In this document: in pieces, positions 24,818-32,135 of the stretch | Layout of the letters: the number at the start of each line of letters is the position of its first letter | How positions within the stretch are numbered: the first letter of the stretch is position 1 | Assembly: GCA_910588245.1 (NCBI GenBank) | Contig: CAJUQP010000024.1 | Span: 1 to 50,133, forward strand | Reading direction: 5' to 3' | Source of the DNA: an uncultured Muribaculaceae bacterium | GTDB taxonomy: Bacteria; Bacteroidota; Bacteroidia; Bacteroidales; Muribaculaceae | Length of the DNA stretch: 50,133 nucleotides | Made by a program: the position numbers and the translations under genes | The notes under the pieces: model-generated | Told to the model about the DNA's origin: nothing | The model's database searches: none | Seen by the model: only the letters and a program-made list of their open reading frames with translations

Positions 24818-26002
24818 TCACAGACTGTTGTCTTCGGTGATAGTCTTGGCGGTGGGGAAGCACTTGTCGATTATGATGGCGATGAAGCCGTCGCCGGTTA
24901 CGTTGCATGCGGTCCCGAAGCTATCCATGGCGATATAGAGAGCTATCATGAGGGCTTGGTCGGCTTCTGTGAATCCGAGCATACTCGCAAGAAGACCCAG
25001 CGAGGCCATGATCGCACCTCCCGGCACTCCGGGGGCTGCTATGATGGAGATGCCGAGCATACATATGAATCCGATGAACATACCGGGATCGTAGGGATGG
25101 CTTTCCATGATCATGAGCGCGACAGCACACGCCACAATCTTCATGGCACTCCCCGACATGTGGATGGTGGCGCAAAGCGGTATGACGAATCCGGCCACAT
25201 CCTCGCTGACCCCCATCTTTATGGCCTGACGGAGTGTCACGGGAATAGTGGCGGCCGACGACTGTGTGCCCAGAGCCGTGAAATAAGCCGGAAGCATGGT
25301 ATAGAGTAACTTGAATGGATTTCTTTTTGCCACAAGACCTGCGATGGCATACTGGAAGACAAGCAGGAAAATATGCATGGCGAAGATCACCAGTATGATC
25401 TTGGCAAAAGCGGCGAGTACGGTTGCTACCTGTCCGCTTACCGTCATATTGAGGAATATGCCGAAGATATAGAGTGGAAGAAGAGGAATAATGACTCCAG
25501 ATATTGTCTTGGCAACAATCTCCTTGAACTCTGAAAGGAGATTTTTCATTGTATTCCCTGTCATGTATGCCAGGCAAATGCCAAGGGTGAAGGCAAGCAC
25601 AAGAGCTGTCATCACTGTCATTAGCGGTGGCATTTCAACGGTGAAGAATGGGGAAAGGTCATGTGCTTCGCCGATTTCTCCGAGAGGAGATGGGGTGATG
25701 AGTCGTGGAAAGAATGTGTCGCCCACCCAGAAGCTCATAAGTCCCGACGCGGTAGTGGCGGCATAGGCGAGGGCGGCCGTGGCAACAAGCATCCTCCCGG
25801 CCTTGTGGCCGATGTCGGCTATGGCCGGGGCAACGAATCCCAGGATGATGAGAGGGATGAGGAACCCGAGAAATTGGCTGAAAATAGCGTTGAAGGTCGC
25901 GAAAATGCGTCCGAGCCAGACGGGGAAGAATTGCCCGGCGAGAATACCGAGCGCTATTGCGATAAGGATTTTTACAAGAAGATTGATCTTAGGTAGTTTC
26001 AT
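24818..26002 (-). CDS. Dicarboxylate/amino acid:cation symporter (DAACS)
   Basis: 394 residues, polytopic inner-membrane protein of the GltP/DctA/SstT family. Seen: N-terminal helices (LLVKILIAIALGILAGQFFP), GFLIPLIILGFVAPAIADIG, the serine-rich re-entrant loop TQSSAATIPVTLRQA, and the second loop APGVPGGAIMASLG, both part of the substrate/Na+ site. Imports an acidic or neutral amino acid or dicarboxylate with Na+ or H+. The family Asn/Asp in helix 8 appears as TACNVTGDGF. Substrate not readable; its neighbours kbl/tdh make serine/threonine one possibility. Follows the solute-binding gene by 75 bp. Confidence 0.87.
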   Translation of the reverse strand: MKLPKINLLVKILIAIALGILAGQFFPVWLGRIFATFNAIFSQFLGFLIPLIILGFVAPAIADIGHKAGRMLVATAALAYAATTASGLMSFWVGDTFFPRLITPSPLGEIGEAHDLSPFFTVEMPPLMTVMTALVLAFTLGICLAYMTGNTMKNLLSEFKEIVAKTISGVIIPLLPLYIFGIFLNMTVSGQVATVLAAFAKIILVIFAMHIFLLVFQYAIAGLVAKRNPFKLLYTMLPAYFTALGTQSSAATIPVTLRQAIKMGVSEDVAGFVIPLCATIHMSGSAMKIVACAVALMIMESHPYDPGMFIGFICMLGISIIAAPGVPGGAIMASLGLLASMLGFTEADQALMIALYIAMDSFGTACNVTGDGFIAIIIDKCFPTAKTITEDNSL

Positions 26003-26077
26003 GGCGTGAAAATTATTTATGTTCCGGCATATCTCCGATGTTATGGATCGGCTATGCCGAGGGGGAATGTCTGGGTT

Positions 26078-26893
26078 CTAATACCGGCGTATGAGTTCTT
26101 TATATGCAGGTGTCGACTGATAGTCGTCCAGCCATCTGTCGACACTTGTCCGCAGGGCTGTGTCGCCACGTGCGAAGAGCCATACCTGGAATTGCGTGAA
26201 ACTTACGGGACTGTCGAATGACAGACGCGGATATTCCTTCTGCATTGATCTTGCCGTCTTCTCATTGACGACGGCGAGGGGAATCTTGCCGGATCCCACC
26301 ATCATGCACAGGTATTCTTCCGAGAGATCATCACGCTGTGCTGTGGAAATCTGTGTGCCGATCTCGTTGGAAAGGTTCGTAAGACGAGCGGCGGCAGGCG
26401 ATTCCTTAGGAATGTAGACCGTGTCGTTGCCTAAGTCGAGGGCAGACTTCACTTTCTTCTCTCCATTGCTGTCGGCGAGCTGTATGAGCACGAGCCGGTC
26501 GAGGAACACGCTCCGCGATGTGAGGAAACGCTGCTTTATGGAATTGTCGGAAGGGAGGGAGGCAAGCATGTCGAAATTGCCTTTCTCGAGTCTACGTAGG
26601 GCATCGTGAAGACTCACAACAGGCCATAGCCTTACGGGACGTCCTAACCCATTCTTCATCGCGTTGAGCATGTCGAGGTTAAGGCCGCCGAGAGTATCGT
26701 TGTAGATATAGTAGCTCATCGGCCCGTAGACGATGCCCACATCGATGGTATCGCCCCGGGAGTCGCCTTGGGTAATGGCCGGCAAAGTCATGCCACGGTC
26801 ACAGCGCCTTGTGCCGGCCATGATTATTATCACGGCGCCCAGTAGCAGGATGTAGATGACGGTCTGTCCGTATTTCTGTCTGAGAGGTGTCAT
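26078..26893 (-). CDS. Membrane-anchored solute-binding domain protein (family 3 type)
   Basis: 271 residues. One N-terminal membrane segment (VIYILLLGAVIIIMAG, ~12-28) and no good lipobox, then a periplasmic two-lobe binding domain of the bacterial extracellular solute-binding family 3 type: IDVGIVYGPMSYYIYNDTLGGLNLDMLNAMKNGLGRPV, FDMLASLPSD, SALDLGNDTVYIPKESPAA, and the C-terminal SFTQFQVWLFARGD. No transglycosylase domain follows, so it is not MltF. It sits between a porin gene (15 bp upstream) and a DAACS symporter gene, without any ABC permease or ATPase in the window, so its transport partner is unclear. Confidence 0.75.
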   Translation of the reverse strand: MTPLRQKYGQTVIYILLLGAVIIIMAGTRRCDRGMTLPAITQGDSRGDTIDVGIVYGPMSYYIYNDTLGGLNLDMLNAMKNGLGRPVRLWPVVSLHDALRRLEKGNFDMLASLPSDNSIKQRFLTSRSVFLDRLVLIQLADSNGEKKVKSALDLGNDTVYIPKESPAAARLTNLSNEIGTQISTAQRDDLSEEYLCMMVGSGKIPLAVVNEKTARSMQKEYPRLSFDSPVSFTQFQVWLFARGDTALRTSVDRWLDDYQSTPAYKELIRRY

Positions 26894-26908
26894 GTGGCAG
26901 CGGTCGCG

Positions 26909-28954
26909 TCAATTTGAGAAATCCACGGCGAGCCCCATTTCGAGACGGCGCGGATTATACGGATAATGTGGGAGTATGAAGCTGTCTTTTGAGAACATTC
27001 CCTGGTTGACGTGGCTCCAGAGCACGTAGAACCTTGTCTGATACAGCCTTGCAGTGACATAGAGGTTGCAGAACGGGTAGTTGCCGACTTTCACCGGATT
27101 TTCCCCCTGCACATGGAACGACATGGTGGCGGGCTGATAATCGAGCCCGTTGTATTTCGTATAGTAGTCGCAGTCTACGCCGATCTGGAGTTTCAACACC
27201 TTGAAAGCGGTGAACTGCATGAAGAGGTTGCTGTAGATGGCGAGCTGAGGGAGAGGAAGCACGCTCTCGTTGGAGCTTTTCTGATAGTATACGGTATTGT
27301 TCCAGTTGAGTATGCCGAATTTCAGGAGCTGCTCGAGGCGTGCGGAGAAAACCTGCACGTTGCCTCCATGCTGCTGGGGAAGCGACTCGCTGTTGAAGTA
27401 AACGAGGTTTTGCATGTTCTGCACCCCGGCACCGATGGTGGTACGTGTCCATGGAATATGAAGCTCACCTCCGATCTTATATGTGCGTGTCTTGCCGAAG
27501 TCGTTGTCCCAGGCGAAATGATTGGAAATGTAGTGTTGGAGAAGATAGGGCTGGGCGAGGTTGTGGAAATAGGCGTCGGCGGCAATCCTCACGGTATCGC
27601 CGAAAAGCTTGAACTTTGTGGTGATCTTTCCGTCAAGCTCCATGTCGCCGACCACATCGCCGATCATGCCGAATTTAGCGCTTGCGGCATATTTCAGAAT
27701 CTGCCCGCGGTCTTTCTGCAGACGCCCTCCGATCCAAAGGAAATTGCGCGAGGCAGTGGGGGAGATGTTGAAGTTGTCGGGCAAAGGTGTTAGCTTTTCG
27801 CTATCTCCTTCGGAGAGATCGGGCTGCCGGAAGTCTGTCGGCATCCTGTATTTCTGAGTCTGATATGAAATATATGCCGACAACCCGAATTTTGCCCAGT
27901 TTCGGAATCCTTCGATAAGCTCAATGCCGAAGGAGTTGGTCATCTGGGTAAGATAAGTCTCCTCACGCGATCCTGTCGGGTCAAGATAGGTGTTTTTCCA
28001 GAACTCCGCGGCTTGCGCGGTGTTGGTGTTCATGAAATTGTGATGGCGGTGCTGGAGATCGAAAGAATAGATGAATCTTGTCAGCGGCACATATACTTCC
28101 CTCGTCAGGGTGTCATTTACCTGTTCTGAGCGCCAGTATCCCAGCTTGAATGCGTGGGTCATGAAGAGTTCGTCGCCGTTAAGGCGTGTGTGTGCCGCAT
28201 TCAGACGCGTCGGGATGCTTTTGGGCTCGATTTTGCTGACTCCACCCTGTAGCTGAGCGGGGTCGGTGATGTAAAGGTCGTCGGTGATACCTCCGTTCTC
28301 CTTGTTGAGGGAGTTGAAATGGTTGTAGAACGCCTGCAGTTCGTAGCGGTCGCCCATGTAATATGTCGAAAGACCGAAGGTGAAGTTCTTCATCGCCTGG
28401 CTTTCGTAGGCGCCTTTCGAGTAGATATAGTCGAGGTTGCCGCCGATGCCGACCCTGCGGTTGACGTTGCCTGCGAAATCGGTCTTTAGCCTGTCCTGAT
28501 GATTGAGTTTGTTGCCTCCCCACATATACGACATTATTGTGGTGGGAACGTAGACGTTATAGAATTTCTGCTTATTGAATGTCGGTATCCAGGCATCGAG
28601 CGCGTCCTGGAAGAAGAATGTGGCCCGGCGCGGACGGTTATAGTATATGAGGTCGATCCCTTCGGTGCCGTAGTTGCCGGTAGTGGCGTAGGCATCGGTG
28701 ACCATGGTTGGAATCGTGCGGCGCTGGAAGTTATATGTCAGCGTGTCGAGTGTCGACTCGACATGGTTTCCGAGGGGGAATGTGAGAGTCCAGGCACTCC
28801 CCGGACGGACAGTGTCGTTCTGGTTTTTCCCGGTCTCCATGTCACGGCCGCTTTGTTGACCGCCCTGGTTTCTCCTCAGCTGCTGGTTCTGGGAAATTGC
28901 AGGGATTGCCGTCAGGAGTGCCGCGCAGATTATTGACAGTCGTAATGCAATCAT
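26909..28954 (-). CDS. Putative porin (Porin_10-like outer-membrane barrel)
   Basis: 681 residues with signal peptide MIALRLSIICAALLTAIPAISQ. Rich in alternating aromatic/polar strands, with the N-terminal block TRPSTLDTL.. to LIYYNRPRRATFFFQDALDAWIP that is typical of the Bacteroidota putative-porin family, and a C-terminal strand RRLEMGLAVDFSN ending in an outer-membrane-like aromatic region. No TonB-box or plug domain, so passive or partner-assisted diffusion is more likely than TonB-driven uptake. First gene of a porin, binding-domain, symporter series. Confidence 0.82.
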   Translation of the reverse strand: MIALRLSIICAALLTAIPAISQNQQLRRNQGGQQSGRDMETGKNQNDTVRPGSAWTLTFPLGNHVESTLDTLTYNFQRRTIPTMVTDAYATTGNYGTEGIDLIYYNRPRRATFFFQDALDAWIPTFNKQKFYNVYVPTTIMSYMWGGNKLNHQDRLKTDFAGNVNRRVGIGGNLDYIYSKGAYESQAMKNFTFGLSTYYMGDRYELQAFYNHFNSLNKENGGITDDLYITDPAQLQGGVSKIEPKSIPTRLNAAHTRLNGDELFMTHAFKLGYWRSEQVNDTLTREVYVPLTRFIYSFDLQHRHHNFMNTNTAQAAEFWKNTYLDPTGSREETYLTQMTNSFGIELIEGFRNWAKFGLSAYISYQTQKYRMPTDFRQPDLSEGDSEKLTPLPDNFNISPTASRNFLWIGGRLQKDRGQILKYAASAKFGMIGDVVGDMELDGKITTKFKLFGDTVRIAADAYFHNLAQPYLLQHYISNHFAWDNDFGKTRTYKIGGELHIPWTRTTIGAGVQNMQNLVYFNSESLPQQHGGNVQVFSARLEQLLKFGILNWNNTVYYQKSSNESVLPLPQLAIYSNLFMQFTAFKVLKLQIGVDCDYYTKYNGLDYQPATMSFHVQGENPVKVGNYPFCNLYVTARLYQTRFYVLWSHVNQGMFSKDSFILPHYPYNPRRLEMGLAVDFSN

Positions 28955-29463
28955 GTCGCGAAGTTAGCAAATTATTGGGTAAGTATATCAAAAAAGGGTA
29001 AAAAAAAGAAGAGCGGGGTTTCACAATCACGCTCTCTGATAGCATTAAATTCTAATACCATGAATAAAACACAGTGCAAATACAATAATCGTATCTTTAG
29101 AACGATATATTTCGGAGATTGTTGTATCAAAAGGGAAAATATTTTATTGGATAACGATGCCGGATTCTTTTCTCTTCATCTTATGGGCTTGTGAATTGGT
29201 CTGATATACTATTCCCCATTTATCTTGGTCTGAGCCCTTATCTCCTCAGTCTTTGTAATTTAAGTTTATATCCGGACTTTGACTCACGTCTGATAGTAAA
29301 AATTTTTTATGAGGTTTACACAACAAAAGGGGTCGCCTACATGTTTATATGTTGTAAAACATAATTTAAGAACATGATTTCTCCGGTTTGTTTCCGGGAT
29401 GTGTCAGGAGTGATTGCCCGGGAGTATGCTTTCCCACAAGGAGGAATCAAAAATTAATGAATT
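28955..29463. other. AT-rich gene-poor intergenic region
   Basis: About 510 bp without a convincing gene. A 44-codon frame at 29060-29194 has no ribosome binding site and is not supported. TTTG at 29252 and GGACTTTG at 29274-29281 form only a weak promoter (18-nt spacing, no TA). The segment ends at a strong AAGGAGG at 29438-29444 before the small gene at 29464. Confidence 0.5.
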
Positions 29464-29541
29464 ATGAAACATATGATTACTAAATTTATGAGATGGTATT
29501 TCGAGGCTGCCTCGATGGTTTACCAGCACGAGAACCTCTGA
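29464..29541 (+). CDS. Candidate 25-residue amphipathic small protein
   Basis: A 25-codon frame that begins MKHMITKFMRWYF and ends SMVYQHENL. It is rich in Met, aromatic and basic residues and could form an amphipathic helix. Support: a perfect AAGGAGG lies upstream at 29438-29444, and a terminator with T-run follows 14 bp after the stop. Weak points: the spacing from AAGGAGG to this ATG is 19 nt, whereas an ATG at 29457 in another frame (8 codons) is 12 nt away, so the short frame could be the translated one or a leader. Not recognised as any family. It lies in an 840-bp gap between two leftward genes. Confidence 0.45.
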   Translation: MKHMITKFMRWYFEAASMVYQHENL

Positions 29542-29554
29542 TCCCATCTTATTT

Positions 29555-29588
29555 GTCGTCGGAAACGGGATGTTTCCCCCGACTTTTT
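29555..29588 (+). terminator. Intrinsic terminator after the small gene
   Basis: Arms 29555-29566 and 29572-29583 (12 nt, two mismatches) with a 5-nt loop, followed by five Ts. It indicates a rightward transcript ending here, consistent with a separate small transcription unit. Confidence 0.75.
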
Positions 29589-29611
29589 GCTTGAATCTTT
29601 TTTACCTTATT

Positions 29612-29645
29612 GATAGAGGATATATCGCCCGATATATCCTCTATC
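29612..29645. repeat. Perfect 16-bp palindrome with 2-nt spacer
   Basis: Arms 29612-29627 and 29630-29645 are exact reverse complements. An outer pair ACCTTAT (29604-29610) and ATAAGGT (29654-29660) extends it. AT-rich and without a strong T-run: cruciform, binding site or second terminator are all possible. Confidence 0.6.
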
Positions 29646-29730
29646 CCTTTATTATAAGGTTTTGCTTTTCCGACGAAGTCTGGGGTGTCACAAGTGTCCC
29701 GGCTAATGCTATCTGATGCGGAAATGCAAT

Positions 29731-29772
29731 CCGGCGGTCTATGCCATTTCTTGGTAAAGCATAGGCCGCCGG
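29731..29772 (-). terminator. Hairpin downstream of the DUF4301 gene
   Basis: Arms 29731-29744 and 29759-29772 (14 nt, one G-U) with a 14-nt loop, 22 bp past the stop codon. GC-rich stem, no clear T-run on the minus strand. Confidence 0.6.
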
Positions 29773-29794
29773 GGGAGATGGTGGTGATAAGGAA

Positions 29795-31315
29795 TTACTG
29801 ATGAACAGGACGGAGAAGGTCGTTGACGGTCTTCACGGGGTTGAAGGTGCTGACGGGTACCTCCACGAGGACTGTGTTCCAGTCGCTCATCGCGCCGTTC
29901 CAGAGACCGGGAAGCTCCAGGGCCTTGATCTCCACGCCTTCGCGGCTCTTCTGCGAGATGAACCCTGTGGCTTTGTCGACGTATTCGGGGAGGTTGAATT
30001 TCTTGCCTTCCCAGTCGCGGGTGCAGACCACAAGGTCAACCGGGTTGAAGTGAGTGGCCTCCTTGAGCATTTTCTGAGCCTCTTTGTTCTTGGGGTCGAT
30101 CTGTGTCGATTCGAGAATCTGGGGAGATACTGTGCCGTCGGGATTGTAGGCCAGGAACGGGCCGCCCCCGGGTTCTCCTTCGTTCTTAACCATGCCGCAG
30201 ACACGATATGGACGATTGAGTTTGGAGTAGATATATGCAGCTTTTTCCTCGGAGTTCATGCCATTGGCGGAATCGTGGGTGATGCAGAGCACCTTGTGGA
30301 GGAAATCCATCATCTCATCGAGTTCGGCTTCGGAAGGAGTTCCCTTCTTCAGCAAGCGGCAATAGTTGTCGGCTTTCTGCTTGATGCCGACGAGGACACC
30401 GCCGATCACCTTCTTATATCTGATAGTATCGAGACGACGCGCGTCAGGAACCACATTGTCGATGTTCTTGATGAATATGACGTCTGCGTCGAGGTCGTTG
30501 AGGTTTTCGATGAGCGCTCCGTGGCCGCCGGGACGGAAGAAAAGACCACCCTTCTCACGATAGGGAGTTCCATCGAGATTTGCTGCGACAGTATCTGTGG
30601 AGGGTTTCTGTACGCTTGTGGAGAGCTCATATTCCACGTCATATTCATGCTCGAGTTTCCCTTTCATTTCCTCAAACTTGAGGTTGACCAGAGGGAGATG
30701 ATCCTCGCTCACGGTGAAATGCACACGCACTTTCCCGTCTTTGCCGGAAGCATACTGCGCACCCTCGGCGAGATGTTCTTCGATGGCCGTGCGGCTTGTG
30801 CCGGGAACACGGTGGAAACGCAGGAGGGCTTTGGGAAGCTGGCCGTAGTTAAGACCCTCTTTCTCGATGAGCGCCTTCACAACGTCCTTATATCTTTTCT
30901 CCTTGACAAGAGAATCTATGCTGAGGTCATATAGCTCGATACATTTGGCGTTGAGCACTGCGAAGAATGCGAATTCCTCGATATGTTCGAAGAATTTCTT
31001 CATGAAATCATTGTCAGGTTTATCCTTTTTGCCATTGACGAAAGCGAAAAGGTCTTTGAACATGCGTGAGGCGGCTCCGCTGGCCGGTACCATTTTCAGT
31101 ACCTTCCCTCCTTTGTCGAGATACTGGTTCCAGAGGTCGGAAGACTGGTCTTCGAGTTCTTGGGTGAGTACGAAAATGCCGTTGCCGGGAGTGGCGGGGG
31201 CTTCGATGCGGAGATAGGGGAAACCATTCTTGAGCATCTCAAGCTCTTCGGCAAGTTTCTCTTCGGAGATTCCTTTGGCATTCAGAATCTCAAGGTCTTT
31301 TTCATTTAATTCCAT
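29795..31315 (-). CDS. DUF4301 family protein; UDP-sugar pyrophosphorylase-like motifs
   Basis: 506 residues, cytosolic, of the Bacteroidota-typical DUF4301 family. Function is not established. Seen: residues 78-87 ASGAASRMFK, comparable to the nucleotide-binding GGxGTR(L/M) loop of sugar nucleotidyltransferases though without GG; residues 261-272 RPGGHGALIENL and 281-291 FIKNIDNVVPD, which parallel APDGNGGLYRAL and the VDN segment of eukaryotic UAP1-type UTP:N-acetylglucosamine-1-phosphate uridylyltransferases in order and rough spacing. My inference is a GT-A-fold nucleotidyltransferase relative. It stands alone, between a 7-bp repeat array upstream and a hairpin downstream. Confidence 0.8.
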   Translation of the reverse strand: MELNEKDLEILNAKGISEEKLAEELEMLKNGFPYLRIEAPATPGNGIFVLTQELEDQSSDLWNQYLDKGGKVLKMVPASGAASRMFKDLFAFVNGKKDKPDNDFMKKFFEHIEEFAFFAVLNAKCIELYDLSIDSLVKEKRYKDVVKALIEKEGLNYGQLPKALLRFHRVPGTSRTAIEEHLAEGAQYASGKDGKVRVHFTVSEDHLPLVNLKFEEMKGKLEHEYDVEYELSTSVQKPSTDTVAANLDGTPYREKGGLFFRPGGHGALIENLNDLDADVIFIKNIDNVVPDARRLDTIRYKKVIGGVLVGIKQKADNYCRLLKKGTPSEAELDEMMDFLHKVLCITHDSANGMNSEEKAAYIYSKLNRPYRVCGMVKNEGEPGGGPFLAYNPDGTVSPQILESTQIDPKNKEAQKMLKEATHFNPVDLVVCTRDWEGKKFNLPEYVDKATGFISQKSREGVEIKALELPGLWNGAMSDWNTVLVEVPVSTFNPVKTVNDLLRPVHQ

Positions 31316-31343
31316 TGTGATATATGGGTTTGGGGTTGTTGGT

Positions 31344-31409
31344 TTTATGGTTTATGGTTTATGGTTTATGGTTGAGGGTTTATGGTTTAGGAGGGTTGAG
31401 GTTGAGGGA
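31344..31409. repeat. Heptanucleotide tandem repeat (TTTATGG-type)
   Basis: Four perfect TTTATGG copies at 31344-31371, then degenerate heptamers TTGAGGG, TTTATGG, TTTAGGA and two TTGAGG(G) copies to 31409. It fills nearly all of the gap between the lipoprotein stop (31410) and the DUF4301 start (31315), i.e. the upstream region of DUF4301. Copy-number change by slippage could alter DUF4301 expression. Confidence 0.85.
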
Positions 31410-32135
31410 TTAGTCGGAGACGGAGTCGACGGTCTCGAGTATGCGTCTGCAGGCGGCGATCTTGCCGGAAAGGCGCGGCAGCTCCTTTTCATAAGAGTGC
31501 ACGGTACGCTGGCTGTCGTATAGGCGCCAGGTGGCGGCTATCATGGCTTTCTCGCTCTCCGGCAGTGTAAGAGATCCGGTTTTGGGGCCGTTGAGATATG
31601 TCACCGTTATTTTCGATGCCTCGTGGGCCGATATCAAAGCCCCGATGGAGTCAGCCCGCGAACCTGTGAAACATACCGTATTGAGATTCCCGGCACGATA
31701 GTTGAGAGCCTGATCGTGAGGCACGACCTCTGTCTGGAGTGTCTCGCCATCGGCTGTGACTCCCACTTCGTTGAAGTGGGCTCCTGTAAGAGTGGCGATG
31801 AGTTCAAAGCGCTCGTCTTCAGTGACGCGTGCCACGAGGCCGGTCTCCCGGAGTGGATAGCGTTCCTTCCATCCGTTGAGAATATAATATCCCTCCACTT
31901 CACGGGGATGGCTCACATAATCGAAACTGCCTATAAGCTCGCCCACGCGCTTGCGTGCGTCATCGAGCTGTGAGTTTATTTCTTCCGTCTGTTTCTGGTA
32001 GGCGGTGATTGAATCGTTGAGGCTCTCGAGCCATTTCTCACGTTGTTCGGCGGCTTCCGGTTTTTTCGGAGAGCATCCTGAACCTGCAGCTATCGCAATG
32101 GAGAGAATGGGGATGATATATGATCTGATGTTCAT
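31410..32135 (-). CDS. Lipoprotein with coiled coil, coupled to the RSH gene
   Basis: Not recognised as a named family. 241 residues. N-terminus MNIRSYIIPILSIAIAAGSGC gives a lipoprotein-like signal with Cys21 (the -3 position is Gly, so the lipobox is relaxed). Residues ~28-70 form a probable coiled coil (QREKWLESLNDSITAYQKQTEEINSQLDDARKRVGEL). The middle is beta-rich (YYILNGWKERYPLRETGLVARVTEDERFELIATL), and a C-terminal helix has SYEKELPRLSGKI. Its ATG overlaps the RSH stop as ATGA, which suggests translational coupling to a (p)ppGpp synthetase; a functional link is inference only. Confidence 0.75.
   Translation of the reverse strand: MNIRSYIIPILSIAIAAGSGCSPKKPEAAEQREKWLESLNDSITAYQKQTEEINSQLDDARKRVGELIGSFDYVSHPREVEGYYILNGWKERYPLRETGLVARVTEDERFELIATLTGAHFNEVGVTADGETLQTEVVPHDQALNYRAGNLNTVCFTGSRADSIGALISAHEASKITVTYLNGPKTGSLTLPESEKAMIAATWRLYDSQRTVHSYEKELPRLSGKIAACRRILETVDSVSD

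Noticed and set aside
29060..29194. 44-codon rightward frame in the AT-rich gap
   Set aside because: No ribosome site or promoter, random-looking composition; not distinguishable from chance.
29801..30934. 377-codon frame antisense to DUF4301
   Set aside because: Shadow of a conserved gene; no family features.
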